DNA of 64,000 nt from Alviniconcha marisindica (GCA_018857735.1 JABMCL010002018.1:722501-786500); one strand, 5' to 3'. Counted from the first letter of the stretch, positions 1 through 53,760 are shown. Notes: generated by a model from the letters alone, not told the origin. Numbers and translations: made by a program.

Positions 1-1634
1 GGAATATACGGCGGCGTTTCTTCATCTTCTTTTCTTCTTCTTCAGTTTTGTTGTTGTTTTTTGTTGTTGTTGTTTTGAGAAACTCTCAGTACCCACCACT
101 CACTGATGCAGTCAGTTTCGCCTTCTCTCTCTCTCTCTCCCCCCCCCCCCCCATTTTTTTTCTTTCCGTTTAAAAAAAACTTTTTTCTTTTCTCTTTCTC
201 TCTCTCAGTCTCTCTCTCTCCCCCCCCCCCTCCCCCCCCCAGCTTCGTTTTCTGGCTAATTAACTTACGCACATTATTTTGAAGCTGGGTTTATAGTCCG
301 TACGGCCCGGAGGCTGGTCTGGTGAGGGATCTAGGTCGCCGCTGTGGACTGCGGCCGCCAGTCGGAATGACTGATGCCGGAGGGAGAGGCTGCGACTAGA
401 GGGGGCCTGAGGCTGGGGGAGGGGGGCTGGGGGACCTGCGTACCTGTGCCGGCCGCAGCGGCGCCGCGTGGCTCAGTCCCAGACACTTGGCCGGTCGACT
501 TGGAGGGGGTGGGGTGTTTAACTTGGCTCCGCTTTTTTTTTTTTTGGGGGGGGGGGGGGGGGTCCCTACTACACCATCGCTGCGGCCTGTAGCGGCTATA
601 TCTCGATCGGTATTAAAAACTCAGCCGCCGGTACCCATGCGCCGCCGCCGGTCAAGGGCACTGCCGTGGCCGGCATACCTGGTTTTTGCAGAGTCAGAGT
701 GTTTGTTTTAATCAGCTTATTTGTTGATCATCTGCCTTGGCCTGATTTATTCACAGTTAATTAACTCAGAAGTTCCCAAGCCCGCTTGTCATAGGCCCAT
801 GAATACATCGATCAGTGTTCGCGGTGGCCCTGTAGCCGCCGGGCTGGCATAAGTGACGTGGAACTCATGTCCAAATGAGCGAGAAAACCCTGCCGGTGGG
901 TGCTAGAGAACGAAGTTAACAAAGATTCCTTAATTTATAGCCGATATGTACAGTTACTGAGTTATTTCATCATCTTCATTGTCATCGACAAAACAGAGCC
1001 CCCCGCGGCCACCCCCTCCCCCACTCCTCCCGCCAGTTTAGAGGCGAGGCCGGGCCGTTCCCACCAGCACTGAGAAACTCAGTATCGGAAACTGACTGTA
1101 CCTAACTGAAGCTCATAAACATTCATTCTCGTTAGCGAGAAGGAAGAGGCTGTGGCTTTGAACAGCGCAGATCCCTGCATTTATTTTTAGCAACACTTTT
1201 TTTTCTTTTTTGGCACCTGCCCATAACCAGCGAATCTGTTTCGAGCAGACGCCAAGTTTCCATGTTGATGTCCGCGCATTGAAAGCGAAACAGCTTCCGG
1301 CTTTCTCCTTTCTAGGATTAGTCCGCATATGCAATATAGTACCGAAGAACGAAAATTCAGTCGTGAAATTCACATCGAAAATATGTAAACGTTCTCTGAA
1401 TGAAAGATTGAATAACATTTCAATTGATAAGAACTAGTTTTTCACGCGCAGTGTGCGAGGTTTCTCAGCCAGACGCTTTGCTACATGACTCATTTATCGC
1501 TCCGCGGAATCAGCCATTGTAGTGTTGTGTTGTTGTGTGAGAAGGTAGGCTAATGTCCATGACGAGTGTATGGGCCCGTTTAGAAAATCACTGGAATTTC
1601 ACACTGTCAATGCGTATGGCTGCGTTTCGGCGTT
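1..1634 (+). promoter_or_regulatory. 5' flank and probable 5' UTR of the jub-like gene
   Basis: This stretch lies directly upstream of the first coding exon and has no coding ORF I can support. It begins with C/T-rich low-complexity sequence (about 120-240). A patch around 290-680 has several CpG and GGC/GCC motifs and would suit a TATA-less promoter or first exon, followed by a G-run near 544-562. No TATA box or transcription start can be fixed by eye, and a separate 5' UTR exon with a splice donor is possible. An in-frame TAG at 1581-1583 closes the reading frame of the main CDS upstream. Confidence 0.45.
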
Positions 1635-41871
<40,237 letters not shown>

Positions 41872-42495
41872 AAGAGACTGGTGGTCCGCCATCACTGGTC
41901 CACTGAAGTTTTGTTTTTGGTATTGACCCCCTGTCTCAAAATGTTTCTAAGCTCACACACACTTTTTGTGTGTGTGTGTTTTGGATTGGCTTTTTTATGA
42001 TCAAGCAATGAAATATTTAGATCAACACTTTGGTGCAATCATAATAGTTGAACAGGCTGCTTTTAATTTTTTTAAGGATCTTACGTCTGGGGAATTTTCC
42101 TTTTCTGTTTATGCAGTGCTCGATTAAATGATAAAAAAAATGTATAAAAAGTCAGAAAGTTGACTTTTTGTCCACCAACTCAAATTTGCCAAGTTGCCAG
42201 TATGACGGAGTTTGACGTGTTAGCTGTCCTGGTGCAAGAGGTTACGAAGTAAGCCAGAGGAATGTTTTCATGTGATACAGGCTAACGCCCTGTCTTTTTC
42301 CTGGGTGTCGTGCTGTAGCCACCACCTGCTGGCCAATAGTCCACAGGTTGATTGGGAACGTGGTGCAAACACACAAATATGACAAATGCAAGCGCTCAGT
42401 GTTCCAGATGTTACGGTTTCCTCACGTTGAACAATGTCCAGATGTAAATTATTTCATTGAGATCTACTTGATAAGTTTTCTCATTTTGTCTTTCT

Positions 42496-42501
42496 AATAA
42501 A
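42496..42501 (+). terminator. Candidate proximal poly(A) signal
   Basis: AATAAA in TCTAATAAAAGCC, 625 nt after the jub stop codon and before the GA microsatellite and the 47-bp array. It is the nearest canonical hexamer to the stop, so I rate it the likeliest short 3' end. Confidence 0.5.
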
Positions 42502-42564
42502 AGCCGTTAACATTATTAGACACAGGTTTGACAATAATATTTATTGTCAAGTGGCTAATTTAAC

Positions 42565-42570
<6 letters not shown>

Positions 42571-42613
<43 letters not shown>
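42571..42613. repeat. (GA)n microsatellite
   Basis: About 21 GA units just after the proximal poly(A) signal. Confidence 0.95.
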
Positions 42614-42616
<3 letters not shown>

Positions 42617-42689
42617 TTTAGCCATGAGTAGTTGATTTTTCATTCATACTGTCACAGTCCTAAATAAATGTCAGTGTCTGCAATGGGAT

Positions 42690-44060
42690 GTTTGGCTGGC
42701 TTTTCAGTTGGCTGTAGTCTCAGTAATGAAGACAGAAGAGTTTAGGCTGGCTGGTAAGTCAACCGTAGTCTCTGTAGTTAAGAGTGCCATGCTGGCTAGT
42801 CAGTTGAAGACTCTCTGTAATGAAGGGTGTCAGGCTGGCTGGTCAGTCAGCTGTAACGAGTGTCAGGCTGGCTGGCCAATCAGTTGAGTAGTCTCTGTAA
42901 TGAAGGGTGTCAGGCTGGCTAGCCAATCAGTTGACTAGTCTGTAATGAAGGGTGTCAGGCTGGCTAGCCAATCAGTTGACTAGTCTCTGTAATGAAGGGT
43001 GTCAGGCTGGCTAGCCAATCAGTTGACTAGTCTCTGTAATGAAGGGTGTCAGGCTGGCTAGCCAATCAGTTGACTAGTCTCTGTAATGAAGGGTGTCAGG
43101 CTGGCTAGCCAATCAGTTGACTAGTCTCTGTAATGAAGGGTGTCAGGCTGGCTAGCCAATCAGTTGACTAGTCTGTAATGAAGGGTGTCAGGCTGGCTAG
43201 CCAATCAGTTGACTAGTCTCTGTAATGAAGGGTGTCAGGCTGGCTAGCCAATCAGTTGACTAGTCTCTGTAATGAAGGGTGTCAGGCTGGCTAGCCAATC
43301 AGTTGACTAGTCTCTGTAATGAAGGGTGTCAGGCTGGCTAGCCAATCAGTTGACTAGTCTCTGTAATGAAGGGTGTCAGGCTGGCTAGCCAATCAGTTGA
43401 CTAGTCTCTGTAATGAAGGGTGTCAGGCTGGCTGGTCAGTCAGCTGTAGTCTCTGTAATGAAGGGTGTCAGGCTGGCTAGCCAGTCAGCTGTAGTCTCTA
43501 ATGGAGGGTGTCAGGCTGGCTAGCCAGTCAGCTGTAGTCTCTATAATGAAGGGTGTCAGGCTGGCTAGCCAGTCAGCTGTAGTCTCTAATGGAGGGTGTC
43601 AGGCTGGCTAGCCAGTCAGCTGTAGTCTCTATAATGAAGGGTGTCAGGCTGGCTAGCCAGTTGGTTGTAGTCAAGAGTGTCAAGCTGGCCAATCAGTTCA
43701 TTAGTTTCTGTAATGAAGAGTTTCAGGCTGGTTGGCCAGTAAGCGGTAGTTTCTGGAATGAAGAGTGTCAAGTTTGCCAACCAGTTGACTTGTCTCTGTA
43801 ATGAAGAGTGGCAGGCTGGCTGGCCAGTTGGCTGTAGTCTCTGTAATGAAGAGTGTCCAACTGGCCAATCAGTTGACTAATCTGTAATGAAGAGTGGCAG
43901 GCTGGCTGGCCAGTTGGCTGTAGTCTCTGTAGTGAAGAGTGTCAAACTGGCCAATCAGTTGACTTGTCTCTGAATGAAGAGTCCGGCTTGCTGGCCAGTC
44001 ACCTGTAGTCTCTGTAATGAAGAGCGTCAGGCTGGCATGTTGGATATACAGAAGAGTGTT
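42690..44060 (+). repeat. 47-bp minisatellite, about 28 copies
   Basis: The unit is GTAATGAAGGGTGTCAGGCT, GGCTAGCCAATCAGTTGACT, AGTCTCT. The core at 42890-43420 is nearly uniform. Both flanks carry diverged forms, for example with CAGTCAGCTGTAGTCTC. The GGCTAGCC palindrome and the CCAAT box sequence recur in each core unit. Confidence 0.95.
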
Positions 44061-47000
44061 AGGCTGACTGATCAGTGAGACGGAGTCTCAATAATGACCA
44101 CAGATGATGGCTATTGCATATCATGAAGAATTACTGGTAATGCTCATTTTCCTCATGTTACCATCATAGTGTACAGGCAAATGAACATTTGAACATACAT
44201 GACATTTGCTTTATTCCAAAGGAAATTGTTCAGCTGAGGTACAAATGATTTAGATGTTAGCCCTATATGATTTAGATGTTATTCCGGGTACTGTTTGTGC
44301 CAGAACATTCGAACAAGGGTATGATGCTTTTGCCAGACTTGCATTCTGTACATGGGTATTATACTTCATAAGGTTAACCTGGTGGAACATCCATTGCCAT
44401 TGTTAAAACTTCATCCAGTGTTTTGTCTGTGAATGCAGGTGGTTTGAGCAGCGGTTCTTCTTGCACCCCAACACTTGCAAGCATTAGGAAAGCGTTGTCA
44501 CATACAGTGTGGAGTGTGCTTCGTTTAGTTTGATTCTTTTGGATCCCATCATTACACTCTGTTCTCGGGCTGAAAACAACAACAACAAAACACTTCTGCA
44601 CATGTCCATTTTTCCACTGTTAAAAATTAAAAGATGCTTTATTTGGTGAATCGTTTTTTTGATGTGGAGATCTTGAAAGGCCACCAGCTACTGGACCACT
44701 TTAATGGTAATACGCTTGTACAGATGTTGGATGCACCACAGCCAACAGCTGCAGGCCATTGAGTGTTGTTTGCTGGTGTCTTCTACTGCTTTGCCAGCAG
44801 CATTGGTGCACAGTTACTTTTGCTGTGGAACGCCAGTGTACGTTTTGCATGGGCCAGGTGTGCGTAGTTAACTTATGTGTACAGAAGTTGCCAGTGGCCA
44901 TGCACAAATGATGGACTTTAGACCTGTGAATAATGTAATACTGCCATTGTGTGATCAGTATTTATTTTCTGCTGAGCTCTTGCAGCAGCCATTTCAGCTG
45001 TTCTACTTCTAATGATGGAATAGTTTGATTTTTTTTCTCTCTCTCTCTCTCTCTCTCACTCTGTCTCTGTAATTTCTTTTTCTTGTTGCACATACTGTGA
45101 CGGCCATAATCATCATTATTTCTGGACTTGTTTTGCCATCCACTGCATTTTTCTCTCTCTGACAACTTGTGCCACTGTTCATTGGTCTGTCTCATACTTT
45201 TGTTGTTGAAAAGGACGAAATACAATTGTGGACTGTTGTATGTTTTGTGTAAAATAGATTGTTACTGTTTATATAATGATGGAGTCAGAAAAGAAAATGA
45301 ACACCACCAATGCATGATATTGTGCACTGTCTTGATTGGGAACTTGCTTGCTGTGTTTGTGTTAGATGTTGTCTGTTTCATTGTCGTTTGAAACAAGCTG
45401 CTCGGATCCTGCGGAAAAAAACACAATTTGGACTTGAGAGCTCATATGAAACAAATGCAATCCCATGCTAGATGGGCACAAAAGAGGTAATGGTGGAGCA
45501 TTTTAACATGCTTCGCAGATCTAGCTCCAACTAGTTTTCACATGTATTGCAATTTTTTTGAAGATGTATTTGTTTGATTGTTTGTGAAGGTTAAAAGTTT
45601 ACAAAGCTTTTCAATGCCGTTTTTAGATTGTTGTTGAAATGGCTTAGCGGAGAAATGCTGAATGTCTTTCATGGGATTATCACCATTTGTGTATCATAGC
45701 CCGTGTGTGGACTTCAATATCATATCAGTTTTGATAAGAGCTCAGATGAATCTCAAGATGCTATTTTTGTGTATGTCAGCTGCATTTTTATTGCACTATC
45801 TCTGATAAAATTCATTACCAGAGGGAAACAAATTGAGACAGGAAATAAAATGTGCAGATGCATTTTGTTTTGTCTTGTCAGTGCTGTCTTTAAAACAATT
45901 TTGATAGAGTTCAGTTTTTGTGTACCAGGCATGTATTGAAATTAATGTGAAAAATAAGCTTTTACTGCAGGCTCTCATTAGATAATTTGGTGGTTTATTT
46001 TTCACACCATAGTGTTGTACAAATGTGTGAAAAGATGTGATTATTTTCAAAATCATATTGTCATATAAATTTTGGAAACATTTGCTAATTTTCACTTTTG
46101 CATGGAAACATTTTTATGGTTTTCAGTTGTTCTCTTTGTCCTTTAATTATTTTTTTTAATGATATTCAGCATTTGATAGGTAGTGAGTGAGCTTAATATA
46201 TAATACTTCAGTCGTGATGCTAAATGAACTAGTAATTTTTTGATGTGAATGAACAACTGCTATAAACAGTCACACACATATTTACATCAATACACACAAT
46301 TTTCCTCTTCCATATTCAGAAAAATGCCAACCATCACTGTTTTTGGTTCGGTTTCCGAAATCTGTCATACAGTAAATTCAGCTGCTAATATTGCCATTTC
46401 TGGCAATATCACAGTTTACATAAAAAAGTAAGTTGGTGTATTTCACAGTTGCCAGTTTACTTTTGGAATAGATGGTGGGGAACCAGGGGTAGCCCCTCCC
46501 GAGATGGCAGTTTTTGTGCTGCAGACCATCCTGACGATCTGATTGGCATGTCCCGGGAATGCAGAAGAAGAAGACCGGACACTTTACATAGGGTAACCTT
46601 GTGTACGAGGATTACATTGCTAGCTCCATATTTCCTGTCAGTGGCATTTTAACAGTCGCTGATGGATCATTTTTTGGATTTTGTAAAGTAGATGTTAGCT
46701 ATCACTGTCTGTTACACCGTTGAAGACAAAAGCAGATGATGCATGAGAGAGAGGAAGGGAAAGTAGATCTGTATTTCTGTGAGTTGCCCATAGATGATGA
46801 CAGTGAATGGAGTGAAGAGATGATGATGATGTTTTTTGTTTCAAGTGTGTGATGCAACCATTCCTGTGCCTGCGGGAGCCACAGACTCAGTGGGCGAGTT
46901 TGAATTTCTGTAGCACCAGTTTTGCTTTGTGCTGGTACAGATCTCACGGAGTGTCTTGGTTTGTTGAAATGGTGAATGTTTGTCAGCTTGTTAAATGTAG

Positions 47001-47074
47001 TCAGTTTTTATTCCTTATTTTAGAGTAAGAATAAGTGAGTGAAAATACTCTTGCATATGATATGTACTGAGTGG

Positions 47075-47075
<1 letters not shown>

Positions 47076-47124
<49 letters not shown>
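47076..47124. repeat. (GT)n microsatellite
   Basis: About 24 GT units. Confidence 0.95.
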
Positions 47125-47126
<2 letters not shown>

Positions 47127-47794
47127 ACTAGTGTGCTTTTTGTTGAACTGTATTTCAAAGGCAATATTGAGTAAATACCCAAGACGTGGATTGCCTGCTA
47201 CAGATCAAGAAAATCAGCACAGCCCACCTTAGTCTGAATCTGCCCCCCCCACACACACCTTATCAGAGGAGTGCTGTTTGTCTTTTGAACATTGTAAAGT
47301 TGGAGCACTGCTTTAGCGGAGAACAGTGTATAAATGAAGGCAAAGTGGCACAATTCCTTCCAGAATTGTTGTCACAACACAGTGTAGCATCATGACAGTG
47401 ACTGTAATTATTGTTCTGTTTTTTCCCGTGTTTTTGGCTCTGTATTGGATTTATTTATTGGCTCTATTTATTGATTGCTAAATCCATGGTGTTTTCTCAG
47501 AGAGTCCGAGAGCAGTGGTATATCAGGGCTGCACTGTAGTCATAATGCAATGGATTGTGTTCATGTTCAACTGGCAATTACTGGTATTTCTTCTGCTTCG
47601 CTCCACAGTAGCTTTCATCGGCCATGTAGTCTAGCCCACTTTTTTTTTTATCATGCTACATTGTCTCCGTATAAGTCACCTGCTGCCTCGCCATGTTGGT
47701 CAGCCTCTGGCTACGAGACTGCCATCAGAAATGTGTGTTTTGCTTTCCACATGTAGAGGGGAGCTTTTGCTGCCAAATGTCACTTTTGTACCTA

Positions 47795-48081
47795 TGGTTT
47801 CTGAGTCTTCACTTTTGTACCTGTGGTTTCTGAGTCTTCTGTACCTGTGGTTTCTGAGTCTTCTGTACCTGTGGTTTCTAAGTCTTCTGTACCTGTGGTT
47901 TCTGAGTCTTCTGTACCTGTGGTTTCTGAGTCTTCTGTACCTGTGGTTTCTAAGTCTTCTGTACCTGTGGTTTCTGAGTCTTCTGTACCTGTGGTTTCTG
48001 AGTCTTCTGTACCTGTGGTTTCTAAGTCTTCTGTACCTGTGGTTTCTAAGTCTTCTGTACCTGTGGTTTCTAAGTCTTCTT
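47795..48081 (+). repeat. 24-bp minisatellite, about 11 copies
   Basis: The unit is TCTTCTGTACCTGTGGTTTC plus TGAG or TAAG. As 24 is a multiple of 3, several frames stay open on both strands (for example a repeated SESSVPVV), but no start context, conservation or domain supports coding. The TGAG and TAAG variants alternate in blocks. Confidence 0.95.
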
Positions 48082-48214
48082 GACATGGTTTTTTTTTCCA
48101 AAGCGTTTTGTGTGTGCTGTTTCCAAACTGTTTTTCTTGATTACTACCCCCCCCCCCCCCCACAGTAGTTTGGCAAAAGTTAGTTTCAGCGCTGATTCTG
48201 GTGTATGTGTCTGC

Positions 48215-48216
<2 letters not shown>

Positions 48217-48254
<38 letters not shown>
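48217..48254. repeat. (AT)n microsatellite
   Basis: About 19 AT units. Confidence 0.95.
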
Positions 48255-48256
<2 letters not shown>

Positions 48257-49069
48257 CCCCTCACCATTTCCCCTCTGTATGTACTTTTGGTTTAAGGGGA
48301 GGGTTTGTGTTAGTCGAGGGACCACTCATCTTTTTTTTCTCCCTTTTCCTTCTGTATCTGCAATTTCATGAAACTGAGGCAGATGTCTGTTCTGAAATGA
48401 AGTGTGTCATGAACAGATTCACATTGATACTTGTGATTGGTCTCTTAGGGAAGGTCAAGGACGTGAAGAGCAGTTAGGTTTTGATGAAATTCTTCCTTTG
48501 TTCTCTTTGTTTCTTGCCTTTTGTTTGTGTGACATTTTTGTTTGTTATGTTGGACATTTTCATTTCTGACTGTGTTTTGCCTTGATATAACTATTTTGGT
48601 TCACTTGGTGACAGATGTCAAGTAAATGTTTTCAGAGAAGATTCAAAATCATGGTATTCAAATACAAATAGGAGTATTACTGAAATGAGCATTGCCTTTG
48701 TCTGTCTGTATGGTTTTTAAGAACTGTTCACTGATGGCTATTTCAGACTTCAGGGGGATGGGCAGGGGGCCATGTATGAAGGAAATCCAGGGGTGTTAGT
48801 CTGCGAGATGTTACAAAGGGGTCATCGTGTCTATAATCTCTTCCCCTACCCCCAATATTTGAATTCTAGTCGCTTTTCAAAGCTGATGTAAGTTATATTC
48901 TGTCTCAGATTGTTCATTTACTTTGTACTGCAGCAGTTTTTCATCTGGTTTACTTGTTTTATCCTTGTCCTTTCCTGTTCATTGTCCACTGCAATATCTT
49001 GCAGAAAATGCCCGTTATAATTTATGTTGCTGGAATTAACGTGTCTGTCTGTCCATGTTTATGGGTTTT

Positions 49070-49955
49070 GTCCAGAAGATACCTTGTCAACTGCTCAACC
49101 TTTTGTAACCAAACCTGGTGTGATGATGCATCATCATGAGCTAGAATGTCATGTGACAAGATTGGGATGCTATCTTCAAGGTCATGGACACAGTGATGGC
49201 TTATATTGACAAATCTGAATGTGACGGTTTCAACTGGATCCTCTGAACTAAACATTCTTTTGCATTCAACTGTAGTTTGGTTGTAGATCATCGTAAGCTA
49301 AGGTGTTCTGTGAAAGTACTGGATTACTGTATTCACGGTCAAGGTCACAGCAACTGTTCAAAATTTCTTGAATGTTTGTTCGGATGGTATCCTCTGAACC
49401 ACTGAATCTTTTGTAACCAAACTGTGTGTGGTGATACATTGTCATAAGCCAGAGTGTCATAACACAGAAAGTTTGCTATCTTCAAGGTCATGGTCACAGG
49501 GGTCATATGATCAAAACATGGCTGTTCCTATCATTTCATCTGAACTGCTGATCCTTTTGTGACCAGACTTAGTTTGATGGTCTGTAATCGTGAGCTGTAG
49601 AGCGGTATGAAAATATCGCTTTCCTGTTTTCAAGGTGAAGGTCACATTGATGGTGCAGAACTTCGATGAATGTTTGGTTGGATGATCTGAACGATTTAAG
49701 TTTTTGTAGCCAGACTTGGTATGGTGATGCATCATCATGAACCAGGGTGTCGTGCAAAAAAGTGGTTTTGTTATGTTCAAGGTCTGAGTCACAGTGTGGG
49801 CTGATATAATAAAAAATAAGATCATTTCTACTGTACCTTTAGAACTGCTGATCCTTTTGCAGCCAGATATAGTCTGATGGTACATCATCATAAACTGGGA
49901 TGTCTTGTGAAATGACTGGATTGGTGTAAAGTCAAGGTCACGATGATGATTCAAA
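49070..49955 (+). repeat. Degenerate ~150-160 bp repeat, about six copies
   Basis: Strings such as CTTTTGTAACCAAAC, GATGATGCATCATCATGA and TTCAAGGTCATGGTCACAG-like sequence recur near 49100, 49260, 49410, 49560, 49700 and 49860. Copies are well diverged, so this is an old array. Each carries a CAAGGTCA-like box. Confidence 0.7.
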
Positions 49956-52689
49956 ACATCATCAACTGTTCGTCAACTGGTCAGCTGTTAACTGTTGATG
50001 CACTATAACTAATAACCAGACCTAGTACAAACAGGGTGGACATGTATATACATAGTATACTGACAGCAACAGTGACTTACAGTATCTAGGCATATGGCGG
50101 GTATTTTGCCGCGCAAGGTGAGAAAGCTTGTTTTGATCATAGTATTTTAAGTATTTGCTGGTATTAATTTTTAAGAGTCCATTGTATTTTCTGTGTAGAA
50201 AATTGTCAACTGTTGTTTTGTTTTGTCGTGGACACTGCTTGAAGTATGATGGTTTGCAACTTTGAATGGCTAATTGGACCACATGTTTGCATTTGCAAAG
50301 CAACAGGTCTGTTGAATGGTTGCTTTGATAAAGTATAGCAAACAAAAAACGCAAAAACAAAACAAAATCTTTTGAAGAACAAGTGAGAGTTAATAATGTG
50401 ATTTCACTGTCTCCTGTTGATGTAGTTGGTTGTAGAGCATTGTTTGAAATCCATGTTTCAGTCCGTTTTGAGTAGTTAGAGACCACAGCCCCGTTAAGAC
50501 AAATTGAGGAAGAATCAAATTGTTCATTGGTCGTTGCTAACATGAATAAAGAGGTATCCTACTACTGATTGGTGCCGTTTTGTCGCCGTTTTCTCCTAAC
50601 CCCAGAAGTTGCCTTTTGTAGAGTCACTGTCAGTACTACTGTGATCAAAATCTGCCAAATCCACTCGCTTTAGACCGGTTTTTATTTTTTTTGTTTTTTT
50701 GGTTGAACACAAGAGCATCCAGTGAAAACCTTCACCCGTGTTTGAAGCCTTCAGCTACCCCCCACCCCCACTTCCCTTCTCCTCAGCCGTTCCCTTCCTT
50801 CCCCCGACCTTCTCTCCGGGAGGTCAGTAGGCTGTACATTTGTGCCTTGATTTGTACACAGTAGTGGCAGATTACCTTTAAGTTGCTTGTTTTGAAAATG
50901 GTCAACGTGTCTTCCAATCAAACTTCCTTGCAACACTTCCCTGGTGGTATAGTGTTTGCCTTGCTGCTGCCTTCACCCCGTGCTGTGATCAAGCCTTCCT
51001 GCAGATGCTCGCCAAGCTCGCCAGCTTCTTTCCGCTATTTATTGAAAAGCTAGCTCGACAAGTGTTTCTCTGCTTGTCTCTTTATAGTCCATAATTTTGT
51101 TAGCAGCTGGAAATGTGCTCCCCATTAAAAAATGAAAAAAATGATTTGCTTCATCTTCTTAGTTCAGGACACTGAGTTGTTTATTAATTATTTTTACATT
51201 TTATTTTAGTTTTTAAAAAGGACACCTGTATGAAGAAAAAAAGAGAAAAAAAGATGTCAGTCCATGTAGTCATCAGTAATACACTGCCCATCCACATGTG
51301 GCAAAAAATTCAACATTGTGATTTTCCTGAACATGGTAAGTGTGATAAATAAATGTAAAGCATAAAGTGTTGGTGGTATTTACTGACTTTTAACCCCCCC
51401 CCCTTTTTGTTGTTGTTTGTTTTGTTTTTGCCTTGGCTTTGTTCCAAGGTCACCATGGTGTCACTTAAAGCTAAAGTTGTATGTCTCAGTATATTCTCAT
51501 CCAGTCAAATTATTAACATAGATTCGTAACGCGTTAGCCTGTTCCAACCTGCCTGTGACGGGTCAAGTTGAGCCAGCGAATAATGCATGAGCAGATCTTG
51601 CCTCCAGCACAGAAACTTTTGCAGGGATCAGTTGCCCCGTGCAGTGGGAGTTCAGTTGCCTAGCATGGGCTGGGTACAGCCACACCGGCTAAGCACCTTT
51701 AGTGCCTGACCCAAAAAGTTAAATATCCAGGTTTCTGGAAAAGGGGTCAGGAGTTCAAACTTTGCATGGTAGTAACCTCCGTTGGGGCTTCAGTTCAATG
51801 AACATTTCATGACTTTGGTTGCTTACAAGGTCGCAGAAGTTAAATGAAGAGTGTGTACTTTAAAACATTTTTATAATTTAAAAAAAAAAAGCGAGTCATT
51901 TGAGCATTTGCTCTTTGTGTGGTGTACATGTTTTTAGTAATGAGTCACTAGCAGATTTTAGTTGTGAATAGTGTTGCTGTGGAAAGAGAAAGACAAAAGC
52001 ATTTACATTTTGTTGTACATATATGTTCTATGAGTATGTTCTCTGTGCGCGCGCGCGTGTGTGTGTGTGTGTGTGTGTGCATGCATGCATGTGTGTGCGT
52101 GGAGGGAGAGAGTGTTTATACTGTGGTATGCATCTACTTTTGATGATTTTGTACATGGGTGTTTTTTCGTTTTACGTTTATCTTCTTTTATTTGTGATTT
52201 GCACTTTTAGCATCTATTTAAACATTTCTATTTTGTCCTGTGGAAGAAGCGAGTCTAGTACAGTTTCTGCCAAAGCTGTACAAATTTTCTTGAATAAATA
52301 TTTTTGAATGAAAACTGCTGTGATACGTGTGTGTGTGTGCATGCATGTGTATAAACATTGCAGATGTCATCATTTTTGATTGCTGCATCAGACTCCTGCA
52401 GGCCACCTGAATGTGTTACTGAGGATTATTTTACCTTAAAATGCATTAGTTTTATATTTATCAAATGAGTTTCAGAGTGCACCCAAATGACCAGACACAT
52501 CTATTCACACTACTCAAGGCCAGATGTTAGAGGTTGCAGTGTGTGACGGGCAGTCTGGGATTACCCAAGAGGATGTTTCGTGCATCGGATCTTACTAATC
52601 GTCCCCCACAAAATTTGGCTTCTAAATTCATTTTAAAACCAACAGAGAATTTCAAAACAAATCCATAGATTTTTATTTCGATCTCTTCT

Positions 52690-53760
52690 GTTAAACGCAG
52701 TTTCCTCTAACAAAGAGTTTCTCTTGCACACTGCATACTCGTTTTAGTGGCGAGTTTCTTGTACACTCTCCATGTTGGTTTTAGTACGGAGTTTGTGTTA
52801 TGTGTAATGCCGCATGTTTGTTTTAGTGAAGATTGAGTTTCTCTCACATGCCCTATGCCTGATTTAGTGAGCAGTTTCTCTTGCACACTACAAGTTTGTT
52901 TCACTGAGGGTTTTTCTCACACTCTGAGCACTGCTTTCCGGCACCTTCCTCCATACTCTGCCAGATTTAGTTCCACCACTGAAGGGGCACTCTTTATCTC
53001 CACGCAGCTGTCCACCGACGCGGTCAGCGCCCTCCGAAAGGTTCGGGTACTAATATGACTAGAAGCAACCTAGTGCCAAAGCATGCACGTAAACATGAGG
53101 TGCATCCACCCTGGGTAAAAAACAGTGCCATATCGATTCAAACGATTGTGGCTTTATTTGTGCTGGTGTAAACTTTGTTGGTGGCTATAAATGACATACC
53201 TTGTTTTATTTGAGTTGTTTGTAACAAACTTACTACCGTCTGAGCACCAACCAAGAACTGCTCGTTAGCTGACAGTTTCCTGGACCCTATGGCATAACCA
53301 AATACGGCAGTGGTTGAAGGAAGGATGTCGTAAACCAGTGCTTGGAGTTTGGGTTTTTCTTACACTCACCTTGTTAGTTTCAGTGTGAGAAGTTTCTCTT
53401 ACATGCCCCATGTTGGTTTTAGTGAGGAATTTCTGTTGCATTCTCCCTGAGGTTTTCTTGCATGTTCCATACTTTTTGTAGGAGTTTTTCTTGCATACCT
53501 CATGCTTGTTTTGTTTAGTTTTTCTCGTATCCCCTGTTTGTTTCAGTGAGTTTTTCTTTTTATGCCCCATGCTTATTTCAATGAGTTTCTCTTACATTCC
53601 CTGTGCTTTAGGGAGTTTCTCTTACATGCTCCATGCCTAGTTTAGCGAGGAGTTACACACTCCATAGTAGTTTGATGTGTTTTAAAAAAGGTTCTCTCAA
53701 ATATCTCATGGTCATTTTATTGATGAAGTTTTCTTTCAATGCTCAGGGATAGTTTTAGTG
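52690..53760 (+). repeat. Diverged T-rich ~36-40 bp repeat with an insertion
   Basis: GAGTTTCTCTTACATGCCCC, ATGCTTGTTTTAGTGA and variants recur from 52710 to 52920 and from 53355 to 53750. The 52920-53352 stretch between is CpG-richer and begins and ends with sequence shared with 23.34-23.43 kb, so it looks like an element inserted in the array. Confidence 0.7.
52920..53352 (+). mobile_element. Interspersed element, class unknown (also at 23.4 kb)
   Basis: It starts with CACTGCTTTCCGGCACCTTC and ends with GGAAGGATGTCGTAAACCAG plus TGCTTGGAGTTTGG, both found in the same order within 23350-23430. Here the two blocks are about 380 bp apart, against a few bases there, so the 23-kb copy is an internal deletion form or this copy has gained sequence. 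No ORF of note. Confidence 0.5.

Larger units (their letters stand above)
41872..53700 (+). other. jub 3' UTR and downstream region
   Basis: No further exon is supported here. The + strand is T- and G-rich throughout, like the jub introns, which suggests it is transcribed with the gene for some distance. Candidate poly(A) signals are AATAAA at 42496, 42663, 50545, 51348 and 52293. The true end cannot be chosen from sequence alone. Arrays within are listed separately. Confidence 0.55.

Noticed and set aside
47653..48325. Long ORFs on both strands with 8-residue repeats
   Set aside because: A 24-bp repeat keeps all frames open. No start context, signal or conservation suggests a repeat protein.
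50022..50543. 173-codon minus-strand ORF, the longest non-repeat ORF outside jub
   Set aside because: No domain or splice support, composition is that of the surrounding AT-rich DNA, and it lies opposite to the local transcription-like skew. Chance is the better explanation.
50950..51115. Possible exon after CTTCCTGCAG at about 51004
   Set aside because: The frame is short and unlike any known domain, and no partner donor or coding context is seen.
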